The translations under genes were made by a program, and so were the position numbers. Shown piece by piece: positions 9,162 to 17,872 of a stretch of 64,000 bases of DNA; position 1 is the first letter of the stretch, and each line of letters starts with the position of its first letter. A model generated the notes under the pieces. It was given only the letters and a program-made list of their open reading frames with translations, was not told the DNA's origin and ran no database searches. The DNA comes from Bacillus sp. REN16 (GTDB lineage: Bacteria > Bacillota > Bacilli > Bacillales > Bacillaceae_L). Location of the stretch: positions 124,001 through 188,000 of the forward strand of contig NZ_JAJFZK010000004.1 in the NCBI RefSeq assembly GCF_020731355.1. Reading direction: 5' to 3'.

Positions 9162-10220
9162 GTGAGTGACGGCCCAATGAATAATCAAGAAGGAAGTAAG
9201 ATCGGGCCCATCCTAAATAAATATAACCTTCAGCCAACATCATTTGAACAGATTGGAAAAGTCACAAAAGTCATGACAAACAAAGGTATTTATGCTCTAA
9301 AATCCATTTCAAACAAAATCAATCCGTCCTTCCCCACTTTCCTCCAACAATTATTTCAACAGGGCTACACAAGAGCAGTACCCATATATCCAACCATCGA
9401 AGGAAAATACCTTGTCTATGATAATCAAAAATTCTATTACCTGATGCCATGGTTGCACAGCGATATTCCGGATCACCGTGGGGACCACTATCATGCCTTT
9501 TTTAACGAGATCGCGAGGATTCATCTTACGACTGCAAGAAAACAAAAAATTGACAATGAAAATGAGATAACTGGACATTATGAAACAATCATCAAAAAAT
9601 GGGAAGAGCGCAACCAGATTCTGGAGCGCTTTGTTGAAGAAGCTGAGGCAAAATGGTATATGTCACCATTCGAACTCCAATTCTGTACGTATTTTTATGA
9701 AGTCAGTTTGGCTTCATCATTTGCAAGAAACCAGCTCGATAAATGGCATGAATTAATGATGGAGAAGAAGTCTTACCGCACAACCTTAACATTAAATAAT
9801 TTATCAGATAGCCATTTTTTATATGATGAAAGTGGAAAAGGGTATCTCTCAAATTTTGAAAGGGCAGGCTATGCAAATCCGACAAATGATTTGGTGAGTC
9901 TCTATTTTCGAATCTTAAAAACCTACCCAACCCTTTGTACGGATTGCCTCGAGTGGTTTGCATCCTATCAAAGCCGTTTTCCATTACGTGAAGAGGAGTT
10001 TTACCTGTTTTTAAGTCATTTAACATTTCCAGACCCCATTTATCGATGTGTTCGAAATTATGCCGATCAAAAACGGAAGAAATCAGAGCGGGAGCATGTC
10101 CAAGTTTTACAAAGGGCTTATTGGCTTACGAAAAACATTGAATTTGTTTCAGTAAAACTTTTGGAGGCAGAACAAAAAAGAAAAGAGCAGGAAGAAGAAG
10201 AAGAATCCCATACGGAATAA
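9162..10220 (+). CDS. ysxE: YsxE-like spore coat protein (CotS/kinase-like fold)
   Basis: The 352-residue protein resembles the CotS/YsxE/YutH family, which has an aminoglycoside-phosphotransferase-like fold. An ALKSI strand after a nucleotide-loop-like region lies near residue 45 and the lobe MPWLHSDI near 110. The kinase catalytic loop appears replaced by TLNNLSDSHFLYDE near 210, so activity is doubtful. Position between spoVID and valS matches B. subtilis. The start is uncertain: GTG at 9162 has AGGAA only 1 base upstream, while ATG at 9177 has AGGAAAGTGAG farther off. The C-terminus is a charged EEQKRKEQEEEEE-type tail. Confidence 0.85.
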   Translation: MSDGPMNNQEGSKIGPILNKYNLQPTSFEQIGKVTKVMTNKGIYALKSISNKINPSFPTFLQQLFQQGYTRAVPIYPTIEGKYLVYDNQKFYYLMPWLHSDIPDHRGDHYHAFFNEIARIHLTTARKQKIDNENEITGHYETIIKKWEERNQILERFVEEAEAKWYMSPFELQFCTYFYEVSLASSFARNQLDKWHELMMEKKSYRTTLTLNNLSDSHFLYDESGKGYLSNFERAGYANPTNDLVSLYFRILKTYPTLCTDCLEWFASYQSRFPLREEEFYLFLSHLTFPDPIYRCVRNYADQKRKKSEREHVQVLQRAYWLTKNIEFVSVKLLEAEQKRKEQEEEEESHTE

Positions 10221-10235
10221 TGTATGGGATTTTTT
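10205..10235 (+). terminator. Terminator of ysxE, overlapping its last codons
   Basis: Stem ATCCCATAC/GTATGGGAT with TTTTTT. The 5' arm is inside the coding sequence. Confidence 0.8.
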
Positions 10236-10428
10236 AGATCATATCGAGGTGAAATGCAACGGCAAGTAAAATTAAGATGGCTAAAAATAGTACATCAAAC
10301 GATGTCGGCAGAAATATCGTTCGAACTGCTTGAACAATCGTGATGGGGATAATAAATTGGTGACAAACATCTCGACATTGCCGCAGCCAATGAGGATAAG
10401 AGTATTTTCGAAATCGACGGTTTCTCAT
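10234..10428 (-). CDS. Small conserved-looking membrane protein, 64 aa
   Basis: Short protein starting MRNRRFRKYSYPHW, with a basic N-terminus, one amphipathic middle (VCHQFIIPITIVQAVRTIFLP) and one clear C-terminal transmembrane segment (FDVLFLAILILLAVAFHLDMI). The start is set by GGGAGAG 8 bases before this ATG; an ATG 18 bases earlier has no SD. Function unknown. It is convergent with ysxE. The strong SD and the ordered hydrophobic pattern favour a real gene. Confidence 0.6.
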   Translation of the reverse strand: MRNRRFRKYSYPHWLRQCRDVCHQFIIPITIVQAVRTIFLPTSFDVLFLAILILLAVAFHLDMI

Positions 10429-10564
10429 GCTGATCTCTCCCTTCATGGAATCCTATAATTAAAATATGCTTGGAAAAGCAGAATAGTTCCCTTAAATGTT
10501 TGTAACAAAACGTACAAAAGTGAATAAAGTAGTAAAAACTTGGCTACCCTTATTCACATACCTA

Positions 10565-10593
10565 TTGAAATTTCAAAACATTAGTAGTAGAAT
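10565..10593 (+). promoter_or_regulatory. Promoter of the valS T-box transcript
   Basis: TTGAAA, a 17-base spacer and TAGAAT, a good SigA match. It lies upstream of the 140-base repeat, so the repeat should be transcribed as part of the leader. Confidence 0.6.
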
Positions 10594-10614
10594 CTTATAG
10601 TAATAAAAATAAAA

Positions 10615-10754
10615 GTTTTAAAGTCGACGAATCAGAAGCGAGGAGGTCAAGGAACGAGAGTCTTGAGGACCGGAGCGTATGCCTTTTATACGTGAGGACC
10701 GGAGAGACCGAGTGACGCAGAGATTCGAAGCTTATCATTTGGCGACTTTTAAAC
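10615..10754. repeat. 140-base element with imperfect terminal inverted repeats
   Basis: Ends GTTTTAAAGTCG and CGACTTTTAAAC are inverted repeats matching at 11 of 12 positions; inside, CGAATC pairs with GATTCG. The core is G/A-rich, with GAGGACCGGAG present twice and a hairpin CGTAT...ATACG between the copies. There is no coding potential. It looks like a MITE-like or structured-RNA repeat; similar GAGGACCGGAG elements are familiar to me from other Bacillus genomes, but I could not search. Confidence 0.6.
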
Positions 10755-10755
10755 A

Positions 10756-11020
10756 TCATTAATGCTTACATACGATGAGAGGGAAGAGTACATCGAAAAC
10801 CCCTTCAGAGAGAGAAATCATTAGCTGAGAGATTTCTTAGGAATGTTACGATGGAAGGTCGCCCTTAAGTAGCTTTTATGAAGCCCAGTAGTAAAAGCCG
10901 GTGAAAAGCCGTTATCTTTTCTTGAGAGCATAGATAATCTTTATTTATCTATGAAAAAAGGTGGTACCGCGAATATACTCCATTCGTCCTTTTAATAGGG
11001 ATGAGTGGAGTTTTTTATTT
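10756..11020 (+). ncRNA. T-box riboswitch of valS (specifier GTC, valine)
   Basis: The T-box core AGGTGGTACCGCG is at 10959-10971. Stem I is readable: GAGGG pairs with CCCTT and CATC with GATG, and the internal loop between them has AAGAGTA on the 5' side and GAAGGTCG on the 3' side, placing the specifier codon GTC (valine) at 10858-10860. T at the variable T-box base fits the A discriminator of tRNA(Val). The terminator stem ACTCCATTCGTCC/GGGATGAGTGGAGT followed by TTTTTT ends the element; uncharged tRNA(Val) should favour the antiterminator. Confidence 0.95.
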
Positions 11021-11135
11021 ATTCAGCCAGGGCTGAATAAATAAGCCTCCGGCGGATGCCACAGATTTTTAATGGAAACTTTTCGAGCTTGCTCGAAAAA
11101 AATCTGGGCGGCAAATACGCCAAGGCGCATTTGAT
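11019..11135. repeat. CCTCCGGCGGATGCCAC repeat element, copy A
   Basis: Starts with a perfect 10-base inverted repeat (TTATTCAGCC AG GGCTGAATAA), then GCCTCCGGCGGATGCCAC, an AGATTTTT/AAAAATCT stem enclosing the palindrome TTCGAGCTTGCTCGAA, then GGGCGGCAAATACGCC and GGCGCATTTGAT. The same boxes in the same order occur at 63187-63336. It sits between the T-box terminator and the valS SD. Confidence 0.75.
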
Positions 11136-11167
11136 TGAATTTTGGATATTTTTACTAGGAGGTATAC

Positions 11168-13813
11168 ATGATGGAAGGAAATGAAACGACGTTATCAACA
11201 AAGTATGATCCGCAAACGATTGAAGCGGGCCGCTATCAATATTGGTTGGATGGTAAATTTTTTGAAGCAAAAGATGATGCCGATAAAAAACCATATACAA
11301 TTGTGATACCACCCCCAAACGTAACAGGGAGACTTCACCTTGGTCATGCATGGGATACAACCTTACAGGATATCCTTACCCGCATCAAAAGAATGCAAGG
11401 CTATGATGTTCTCTGGCTGCCTGGAATGGACCATGCAGGAATCGCAACACAGGCTAAGGTTGAGGGTAAGCTGCGTGAGGAAGGAAAAACTCGCTACGAC
11501 CTGGGCCGTGAAAAATTTGTAGAGGAAACATGGAAGTGGAAGGAAGAGTATGCGAGCCATATTCGTGAACAATGGTCTAAGCTTGGACTTGGTTTAGATT
11601 ACTCAAGAGAGCGATTCACACTTGATGAAGGACTTTCAAAAGCGGTTCGTGAAGTATTCGTAACTCTTTATAAAAAAGGTCTAATTTATCGTGGTGAATA
11701 CATTATTAACTGGGACCCTGCAACAAAAACAGCCCTTTCTGACATTGAGGTAATTTATAAGGATGTTCAAGGTGCATTTTACCATATGCGCTATCCATTA
11801 GCGGATGGAAGCGGGTCTATTGAAATTGCAACCACTCGTCCAGAAACAATGCTTGGCGATACTGCAATTGCTGTTCACCCGGAGGATGAGCGCTTTAAAC
11901 ACCTAATCGGTAAAACAGTCATTCTCCCAATCGTAGGAAGAGAAATTCCGATTGTTGGTGATGATTATGTTGATATGGAATTTGGTTCAGGCGCAGTTAA
12001 AATTACACCGGCACATGACCCAAATGACTTTGAGGTAGGAAATCGCCACAATCTTGAACGCGTTCTAGTAATGAATGAGGATGGAACGATGAATGCGAAA
12101 GCTGGTAAATACCAAGGTATGGACCGCTTTGAATGCAGAAAGCAAATTGTCAAGGATCTTCAAGAAGAAGGCGTGCTTTTTGAAATTGAAGACCACCTTC
12201 ATTCAGTTGGCCACAGCGAGCGCAGCGGGGCAGTTGTTGAACCATATTTATCAACACAATGGTTTGTAAAAATGCAGCCTTTAGCAGATGAAGCGATTAA
12301 GCTTCAAGCTCAGGAAGATAAGGTACATTTTGTTCCTGACCGTTTTGAAAAGACATATCTGCATTGGATGGAAAACATTCGTGACTGGTGTATTTCTCGA
12401 CAATTATGGTGGGGACACAGAATCCCAGCTTGGTACCATAAAGAAACAGGTGAGGTTTATGTTGATCATGAACCACCAGCAGATATTGAAAACTGGGAGC
12501 AGGACAATGATGTCTTAGATACATGGTTTAGTTCTGCATTATGGCCATTTTCAACAATGGGCTGGCCAGATAAGGATGCAGCTGATTTTAATCGCTACTA
12601 CCCAACAGCTGCTCTTGTAACAGGCTATGATATCATCTTCTTCTGGGTATCAAGAATGATTTTCCAAGGGCTGGAATTTACAGGAAAACGTCCATTTAAA
12701 GACGTTCTGATCCATGGTCTCGTACGTGATGCAGAAGGTCGAAAAATGAGTAAGTCACTCGGAAATGGTGTGGACCCAATGGATGTCATCGCGAAATATG
12801 GTGCCGATTCATTACGATACTTCTTATCAACAGGAAGTTCACCAGGCCAAGACTTGCGCTTTAGCATGGAGAAGGTTGAAGCAACATGGAACTTTGCAAA
12901 TAAGATTTGGAATGCATCACGTTTTGCATTAATGAATATGGATAATCTTCAGTATGAAGACATCGATTTCAGCGGTGAAAAATCTGTTGCTGATAAATGG
13001 ATCTTAACTCGCCTAAATGAAACAATCGAATCAGTTACGAAGCTTGCTGATAAATATGAATTCGGCGAAGTTGGCAGAGTATTATATAACTTCATTTGGG
13101 ATGACTTCTGTGATTGGTATATTGAAATGGCGAAGCTTCCTTTATACGGTGAAGACGAGCAAGCAAAGAAAACAACAAGATCAATTCTTGCATATGTTTT
13201 AGATAACACAATGAGACTCTTGCATCCATTCATGCCATTCATTACCGAGGAAATATGGCAGAATCTGCCGCATAATGGCGAATCGATTACGGTTGCAAAC
13301 TGGCCAGAAGTAAACCCTGGGCTTTCAGATAACCAAGCAGCCGGGGAAATGCGACTATTAGTTGATATTATTCGCTCTGTTCGTAATATCCGTGCAGAAG
13401 TGAATACACCAATGAGTAAGCAGATTAAACTTCACATTAAAGCAAAGGATGAAACAGTTCTAGCACAATTAGAGAAGAATCGTTCCTACCTTGAGAGATT
13501 CTGTAATCCAAGTGAGCTTGTGATTGCAACTGAGATTACTTCACCTGAGAAGGCGATGACATCTGTTGTAACAGGCGCAGAATTATTCCTTCCACTTGAA
13601 GGGCTCATTAATATCGATGAAGAAATTAAACGACTAGAAAAAGAACTTGATAAACTTGATAAAGAGGTTGAACGCGTTCAGAAGAAACTAGGCAACGAAG
13701 GTTTCGTTAAGAAAGCACCTCAAAAAGTAATCAACGAAGAACGAGCTAAAGAACAAGACTATCTTGAAAAACGCGAAACAGTTCGTGAGCGTATTGCAGA
13801 ATTAAGAGGTTAA
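11168..13813 (+). CDS. valS: Valyl-tRNA synthetase
   Basis: Charges tRNA(Val) with valine. The class I signature HLGH is at 57-60 in [19 protein letters not shown] lies in [16 protein letters not shown] near residue 525, the editing domain holds [17 protein letters not shown], and the C-terminal coiled arm begins near residue 815 ([22 protein letters not shown]). The length (881) is normal. SD TAGGAGG precedes ATG at 11168; a second ATG follows at once and could also serve. Expression is controlled by the upstream T-box. Confidence 0.98.
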   Translation: MMEGNETTLSTKYDPQTIEAGRYQYWLDGKFFEAKDDADKKPYTIVIPPPNVTGRLHLGHAWDTTLQDILTRIKRMQGYDVLWLPGMDHAGIATQAKVEGKLREEGKTRYDLGREKFVEETWKWKEEYASHIREQWSKLGLGLDYSRERFTLDEGLSKAVREVFVTLYKKGLIYRGEYIINWDPATKTALSDIEVIYKDVQGAFYHMRYPLADGSGSIEIATTRPETMLGDTAIAVHPEDERFKHLIGKTVILPIVGREIPIVGDDYVDMEFGSGAVKITPAHDPNDFEVGNRHNLERVLVMNEDGTMNAKAGKYQGMDRFECRKQIVKDLQEEGVLFEIEDHLHSVGHSERSGAVVEPYLSTQWFVKMQPLADEAIKLQAQEDKVHFVPDRFEKTYLHWMENIRDWCISRQLWWGHRIPAWYHKETGEVYVDHEPPADIENWEQDNDVLDTWFSSALWPFSTMGWPDKDAADFNRYYPTAALVTGYDIIFFWVSRMIFQGLEFTGKRPFKDVLIHGLVRDAEGRKMSKSLGNGVDPMDVIAKYGADSLRYFLSTGSSPGQDLRFSMEKVEATWNFANKIWNASRFALMNMDNLQYEDIDFSGEKSVADKWILTRLNETIESVTKLADKYEFGEVGRVLYNFIWDDFCDWYIEMAKLPLYGEDEQAKKTTRSILAYVLDNTMRLLHPFMPFITEEIWQNLPHNGESITVANWPEVNPGLSDNQAAGEMRLLVDIIRSVRNIRAEVNTPMSKQIKLHIKAKDETVLAQLEKNRSYLERFCNPSELVIATEITSPEKAMTSVVTGAELFLPLEGLINIDEEIKRLEKELDKLDKEVERVQKKLGNEGFVKKAPQKVINEERAKEQDYLEKRETVRERIAELRG

Positions 13814-13820
13814 AGGAATA

Positions 13821-13855
13821 AAAGGCGAATCTATCATAGATTCGTCTTTCCTTCA
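13821..13855 (+). terminator. Terminator of valS
   Basis: Stem GGCGAATCTAT/ATAGATTCGTC followed by TTTCCTTCATTTT; modest T-run, so readthrough into folC is possible. Confidence 0.65.
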
Positions 13856-13884
13856 TTTTCAAAATAATATGTGGAGGAACGCAT

Positions 13885-15195
13885 ATGATACAGACGTATG
13901 AAGAGGCCCTATCTTGGATTCATGGTAGATTAAGACTTGGAATGAAGCCAGGGCTTGCCAGAATGGAATGGATGATGGAGCAGCTTAATCACCCTGAGAG
14001 AAAAATTCAAGCAATTCATGTGGCGGGGACTAACGGAAAAGGATCAACAGTTAGTTATATCCGAAATATTTTACAAGAAGCAGGTTATAAAGTCGGAACC
14101 TTCACTTCACCATATATTGAGACCTTTAATGAACGGATCAGTGTAAATGGAAAACCGATTTCAAATGATGAAATTGTCTCCCTCTTACAGGTAATAAAAC
14201 CATTGGCAGAAGAATTAGAGGAGACAGAACTTGGCGGTCCAACAGAATTTGAAGTCATCACAGCAATGGCCCTCTATTATTTCGGACAAGCATCCGACAT
14301 CGACTTCGTAATTATGGAAGTAGGATTAGGTGGAAGACTTGATTCAACTAATGTCATTACTCCTCTTATATCCGTAATCACGAGCATTGGTTTTGACCAC
14401 ATGAATATTTTAGGAGATACTATTGAAGAAATTGCCGCAGAAAAAGCGGGAATTATCAAATGGAATGTCCCTGTTGTCACAGCAGTCGAGCAGCAAAAAG
14501 CAATCGAAGTGATTAGTACAAAGGCAAAAGAGGAAAATAGTCTATTTTATCAACTAGGCCTAGATTTCTTTATCCTTGATCATCAATCAAATGATGGTGA
14601 AGCTTTTTCATTAAAAACGCAAACTACAACCTTTCAAAATTTACAAATCTCTATGAAAGGCGCTCATCAGGTGCGAAACGCAAGCCTAGCAGTAATGGCC
14701 GTTCACTTATTACAAAATAGCGGTCTTTTACAAATAAAAGGTAGTGAGCTTTCAACAGGTTTGGAGAAAACAAAATGGATTGGTCGATTTGAGGAGATTT
14801 CGAAGGAGCCACTGGTCATTCTAGACGGCGCCCATAACCCTGAAGGCATTAACAGCCTTATTAGGACAATCGAGGTTCACTTAAAGGGTAAAGACATCCA
14901 CATTATTTTAAGTGCATTAAGCGACAAAAAATTAGACACGATGATCGGAAAACTCGAAAATATCGCCAAAACATTAACGTTTACGAGCTTTGACTACCCA
15001 AGAGCTGCAAGTACCAGTGAGCTTTATGAAAATTCATCTGAGGAAGAATTTATACATACAGTGGATGATTGGCGGGAAGCAGTGAACAAGGGACTAGCAC
15101 GTGTTTCATTAGAAGAAAATGCTGCTTTAGTTATCACTGGCTCACTTTATTTTATTTCAGAAGTACGATCCTATCTTAAACATACAAGAATTTAA
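13885..15195 (+). CDS. folC: Dihydrofolate/folylpolyglutamate synthase
   Basis: ATP-dependent ligase adding glutamate to folates. The P-loop VAGTNGKGST lies at residues 46-55, followed by TSPYIETFNERI, VGLGGRLDSTN and DHMNILGDTIEEIAAEKAGIIK, all Mur-ligase-superfamily folate signatures; ILDGAHNPEGI marks the C-terminal domain. The length (436) is normal. SD GTGGAGG precedes ATG. In B. subtilis comC follows folC; here the gene is convergent with a pilin operon. Confidence 0.97.
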   Translation: MIQTYEEALSWIHGRLRLGMKPGLARMEWMMEQLNHPERKIQAIHVAGTNGKGSTVSYIRNILQEAGYKVGTFTSPYIETFNERISVNGKPISNDEIVSLLQVIKPLAEELEETELGGPTEFEVITAMALYYFGQASDIDFVIMEVGLGGRLDSTNVITPLISVITSIGFDHMNILGDTIEEIAAEKAGIIKWNVPVVTAVEQQKAIEVISTKAKEENSLFYQLGLDFFILDHQSNDGEAFSLKTQTTTFQNLQISMKGAHQVRNASLAVMAVHLLQNSGLLQIKGSELSTGLEKTKWIGRFEEISKEPLVILDGAHNPEGINSLIRTIEVHLKGKDIHIILSALSDKKLDTMIGKLENIAKTLTFTSFDYPRAASTSELYENSSEEEFIHTVDDWREAVNKGLARVSLEENAALVITGSLYFISEVRSYLKHTRI

Positions 15196-15210
15196 TTAAT
15201 GCCAATAACC

Positions 15211-15252
15211 AAAAACCCAAGAATGTCGAGGAAACAAACATTCTTGGGTTTT
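15211..15252. terminator. Bidirectional terminator between folC and the minor-pilin operon
   Basis: Stem AAAACCCAAGAATG/CATTCTTGGGTTTT flanked by A-run and T-run, usable on both strands. Confidence 0.85.
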
Positions 15253-15292
15253 AACTGTTGATATAAGCTTAATAAAATCATGACAGGTTTTT

Positions 15293-16711
15293 TCATCCTT
15301 GTTCCCTAATTGGTCCTGGTTCAATAATAGGTTTTGAATCACCAGGCTCATTATTTTCTGTTGGTGGATAATAAGGGATTAATTCATCATCTTCAAACTT
15401 TTCAAATTCTATTGATGCTCCACCATCAGAACGGAATGTATTACTAATAATTGAACCATACACTTTTCCGCCTCCTGTTAATAATACATGTGCATTAGGA
15501 GCTAAAATTAGTTTACTATTATTGCTTGATCCACCTTCAATGGTTAATTTGTTTCCCCCCATAATAATATGACTATTAATTGCGCCGCTACCGGTTAATA
15601 CCATGTTGGCACTTTTTGCATATAAAGATCCATAAATTTTAACACTGCCACCAAAGTTGAGTTCTTTTGAGCCTTTGTAGAAAATGTTAAGGTCTTTACT
15701 ATTCGCATTTGTGTTTACTGTACTGCTACCTGTCACTGAAAAATTTTCTTCAATCTTTAAGGTTAATTTTTTCGAATTATTTTGAGTGCCAATTATTTTA
15801 ATAAAACCTTGAGAGACATTAAGGTTTTTAACTTGAATGGTTCGATCTTGACCATTCAAATCTATCGTAAGTGTCCTGCCACTTTCTAATTTAATTTCAT
15901 TAAAATATAAATTCTTATTTAAAATAATTTTTTTGTCATTGGAAGCTCCCCCCGACAAATGGATAGTACCTTCATTTGGAAGTCCACGCTCAAATTCCGG
16001 AAAAGGAGGTAAAATATAGTTCCTCTTTTCAATTCGAGTGAAGGTAGGCTTGAAATTTGGCATGCCATATGGCATATTTACCATACTTTTTTGGGCATTG
16101 GGCGCTTTAATAGTCCCTTTAAAATTTTCCATTCCATATCCAATAGTAATTGAGTTAGCGTTAGTACCTATGCTATCAGTAGCCCCGACCCCTGTAATCA
16201 TTTCCATTACTCCATTTGAAAAAACTGCAACATCATTTAAAATCTCAATTGGGACATTACTTTCTTCATCTTGGTCCTGGTTGTTACTTCCGCAATTCAA
16301 TGAAAATGTATTTTTTACAGACCTCTTATTTCTTCCAATCTCTCCGGTGGAGGTCAAATTATAGGTATAAACATCAGTAACCTTGCTAGGTGCCCCGATT
16401 TTAATTGTTGCATTTGGAATTTCTCCAAAAGATTTTTCAAATGTGTATGTTTTGTTATCCCATTTATTTAAATTTGGGGGACATGTTGCTTGTTTGCTTA
16501 TTTCATTCAAAGCCTTCGTTGCACCTGCTTCTGCAATATAATAGGCTGATTGTTGATTATGTTCGTTAGAACTCATTTTTGCATTATTTAGTGTCAGTCC
16601 CATGATTCCTAGTCCCAAAACAGAAATGATAACAAGAACCATTAGTACCACATACAAAGCTATACCCTTTTCATTTTGAACATAATTGCGAAGATTCCCC
16701 GGTATTCTCAC
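15293..16711 (-). CDS. PilX-N minor pilin with large secreted, probably beta-solenoid, domain
   Basis: The 472-residue protein starts GTG (MRIPGNLRNYVQNEKG). A prepilin-like cleavage site follows Gly16 and a hydrophobic helix IALYVVLMVLVIISVLGLG follows directly; the mature +5 residue is Val, not Glu. SSNEHNQQSAYYIAEAGATKAL is typical of the PilX N-terminal domain. Residues about 215-440 are short repetitive strands rich in Gly/Asn/Ser (LNGQDRTIQVKNLNVSQG, LTIEGGSSNNSKLILAPNAHV), suggesting a bactofilin- or beta-helix-like fold. The tail is Pro/Glu-rich. Likely a pilus-tip or adhesin subunit (inference). Last gene of a leftward three-gene operon. Confidence 0.8.
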   Translation of the reverse strand: MRIPGNLRNYVQNEKGIALYVVLMVLVIISVLGLGIMGLTLNNAKMSSNEHNQQSAYYIAEAGATKALNEISKQATCPPNLNKWDNKTYTFEKSFGEIPNATIKIGAPSKVTDVYTYNLTSTGEIGRNKRSVKNTFSLNCGSNNQDQDEESNVPIEILNDVAVFSNGVMEMITGVGATDSIGTNANSITIGYGMENFKGTIKAPNAQKSMVNMPYGMPNFKPTFTRIEKRNYILPPFPEFERGLPNEGTIHLSGGASNDKKIILNKNLYFNEIKLESGRTLTIDLNGQDRTIQVKNLNVSQGFIKIIGTQNNSKKLTLKIEENFSVTGSSTVNTNANSKDLNIFYKGSKELNFGGSVKIYGSLYAKSANMVLTGSGAINSHIIMGGNKLTIEGGSSNNSKLILAPNAHVLLTGGGKVYGSIISNTFRSDGGASIEFEKFEDDELIPYYPPTENNEPGDSKPIIEPGPIREQG

Positions 16712-16719
16712 TGTTCCAC

Positions 16720-17133
16720 CTACTCCCGTATATAAATTTTGGTAGATAAGGTTACTTCCTGATCATTCTTATCAGAAATAGATGTGATATCTATTTGAAT
16801 TTTATTCTTATTTTTAATAACTTGCAGATCTTTAATTGATGAAACTAAGGCAGATCCTTTCTTTGTAATGGCGTTATTTTCTAATTTATAAATTGTACCG
16901 TCAATATTTAAAACATTATTAGATACTTCAACACTATTGGCTTTACGTATTTCTCTTGTAAGAATATTAATCGCTAATCTAACATTTGCCTGGTTTTCAA
17001 TCTGAGAGGTTTGATTTGATGTTTGTCTTTGACCAAATAGATGGACGGAAGTAGCCAAAGTAAGAATCAAAGTTAAAAGCGCGAGTACAGCTAATAATTC
17101 GATTAATGTAACACCTTTATTATTTCTTACCAA
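16720..17133 (-). CDS. Type IV prepilin-like protein (minor pilin)
   Basis: Protein of 137 residues with the class III leader MVRNNKG followed by VTLIELLAVLALLTLILTLA; Glu is at mature position 5. The C-terminal half is beta-rich and contains no cysteine. It resembles PulG/GspJ-type minor pilins, exported with the N-terminal helix in the membrane and processed by PilD. Start is TTG with GAGGGTG 8 bases upstream; that SD overlaps the stop of the preceding gene, so the two are coupled. Confidence 0.85.
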   Translation of the reverse strand: MVRNNKGVTLIELLAVLALLTLILTLATSVHLFGQRQTSNQTSQIENQANVRLAINILTREIRKANSVEVSNNVLNIDGTIYKLENNAITKKGSALVSSIKDLQVIKNKNKIQIDITSISDKNDQEVTLSTKIYIRE

Positions 17134-17147
17134 TTATTTCACACCCT

Positions 17148-17537
17148 CTACTGTTTCCAAGATAATAATGTTTCCATTTGGGCTTCCTTACGTCCGGTGG
17201 ACTGATTCAATACAACTACAAGCACTTTATACAAGTCTTCTTCTTTGACTATTGAAATTGTTGTATCGTATCCGTCATTCTTTGGGGTGCAGTCTCCCTT
17301 TACTTTCACGCTATTAAAGCTTGAAGTTTTGCTGCTATTATATATACATTCCATTGTATCTTGGGCAAGGTATGTAGCAACTAATGTATCCTCGGAAATT
17401 TTATTTGTTTTTGCGGATTGAACAAACATTGTTAAAAAAGAAACTACAATAATGGATAGAAGTACAATTGATATAAGAATTTCAATTAAGCTAATTCCCT
17501 TTTCTGTGAAAATTGATTTATTTAAGAGCCTGCCCAA
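17148..17537 (-). CDS. Type IV prepilin-like protein (PilV/GspI-like minor pilin)
   Basis: Protein of 129 residues with leader MGRLLNKSIFTEKG, then ISLIEILISIVLLSIIVVSFL with Glu at mature position 5. Two cysteines (CIYNSS and GDCTPK) about 20 residues apart could form a surface disulfide. First gene of the leftward minor-pilin operon. Start TTG; upstream AAAGGTTGTGAT is a plausible though imperfect SD. Confidence 0.85.
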   Translation of the reverse strand: MGRLLNKSIFTEKGISLIEILISIVLLSIIVVSFLTMFVQSAKTNKISEDTLVATYLAQDTMECIYNSSKTSSFNSVKVKGDCTPKNDGYDTTISIVKEEDLYKVLVVVLNQSTGRKEAQMETLLSWKQ

Positions 17538-17872
17538 TTACAATCACAACCTTTATGATGTAAAAATTATTAATTCGTTACCAATTACCTATTTTCCACT
17601 ATTATACGACATTATTTTACAAATACGACATTAGATTTTATATTTCATTTTCAAAGGATAAAAAATGTCACAAATAACAACAAAATATACGAAAATTCGT
17701 CTTTTGTATTTTCATATTTTCATATAGAATGTAAGATGAAATATAGGAATAAATTACTAGTCAGTTTTATTCCTATTATGGAAAATCATGTGATTGAACT
17801 GGGGACACTACAACCTAATAGAAATAGATCATTTTTAAGCAGAACTAAGAAGTGTAAGCAAGGGGGACAAAC
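17538..17872. promoter_or_regulatory. AT-rich divergent control region between the two pilus operons
   Basis: The 335 bases have no gene. For the leftward operon the minus strand has TATAAT (17606-17601) with GTCGTA 17 bases upstream; the 10-base sequence ATACGACATT occurs twice on the plus strand (17604 and 17623), 19 bases apart, so one copy overlaps each hexamer. For the rightward operon TAGAAT lies at the end of CATATAGAATG near 17730, followed by a perfect 11-base hairpin ATAGGAATAAA/TTTATTCCTAT at 17743-17776. No c-di-GMP riboswitch motif was seen. Confidence 0.5.

Noticed and set aside
11019-11360. Minus-strand frame beginning in valS and running through the repeat; a similar frame at 63152-63346
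   Set aside because: Both contain the same KFPLK..GIRRR words because they cross the same repeat; this reflects the repeat, not a gene.
17690-17725. Possible ComK box (AAAA and TTTT tracts) before the pilus operon
   Set aside because: The best pair has a 6-base spacer instead of 5 and no second box at the right distance; in AT-rich DNA this is expected by chance.
17640-17872. Search for a c-di-GMP riboswitch in the pilus leader
   Set aside because: Some Gram-positive pilus operons have one, but I found no GEMM-type conserved boxes; only a simple hairpin is present.
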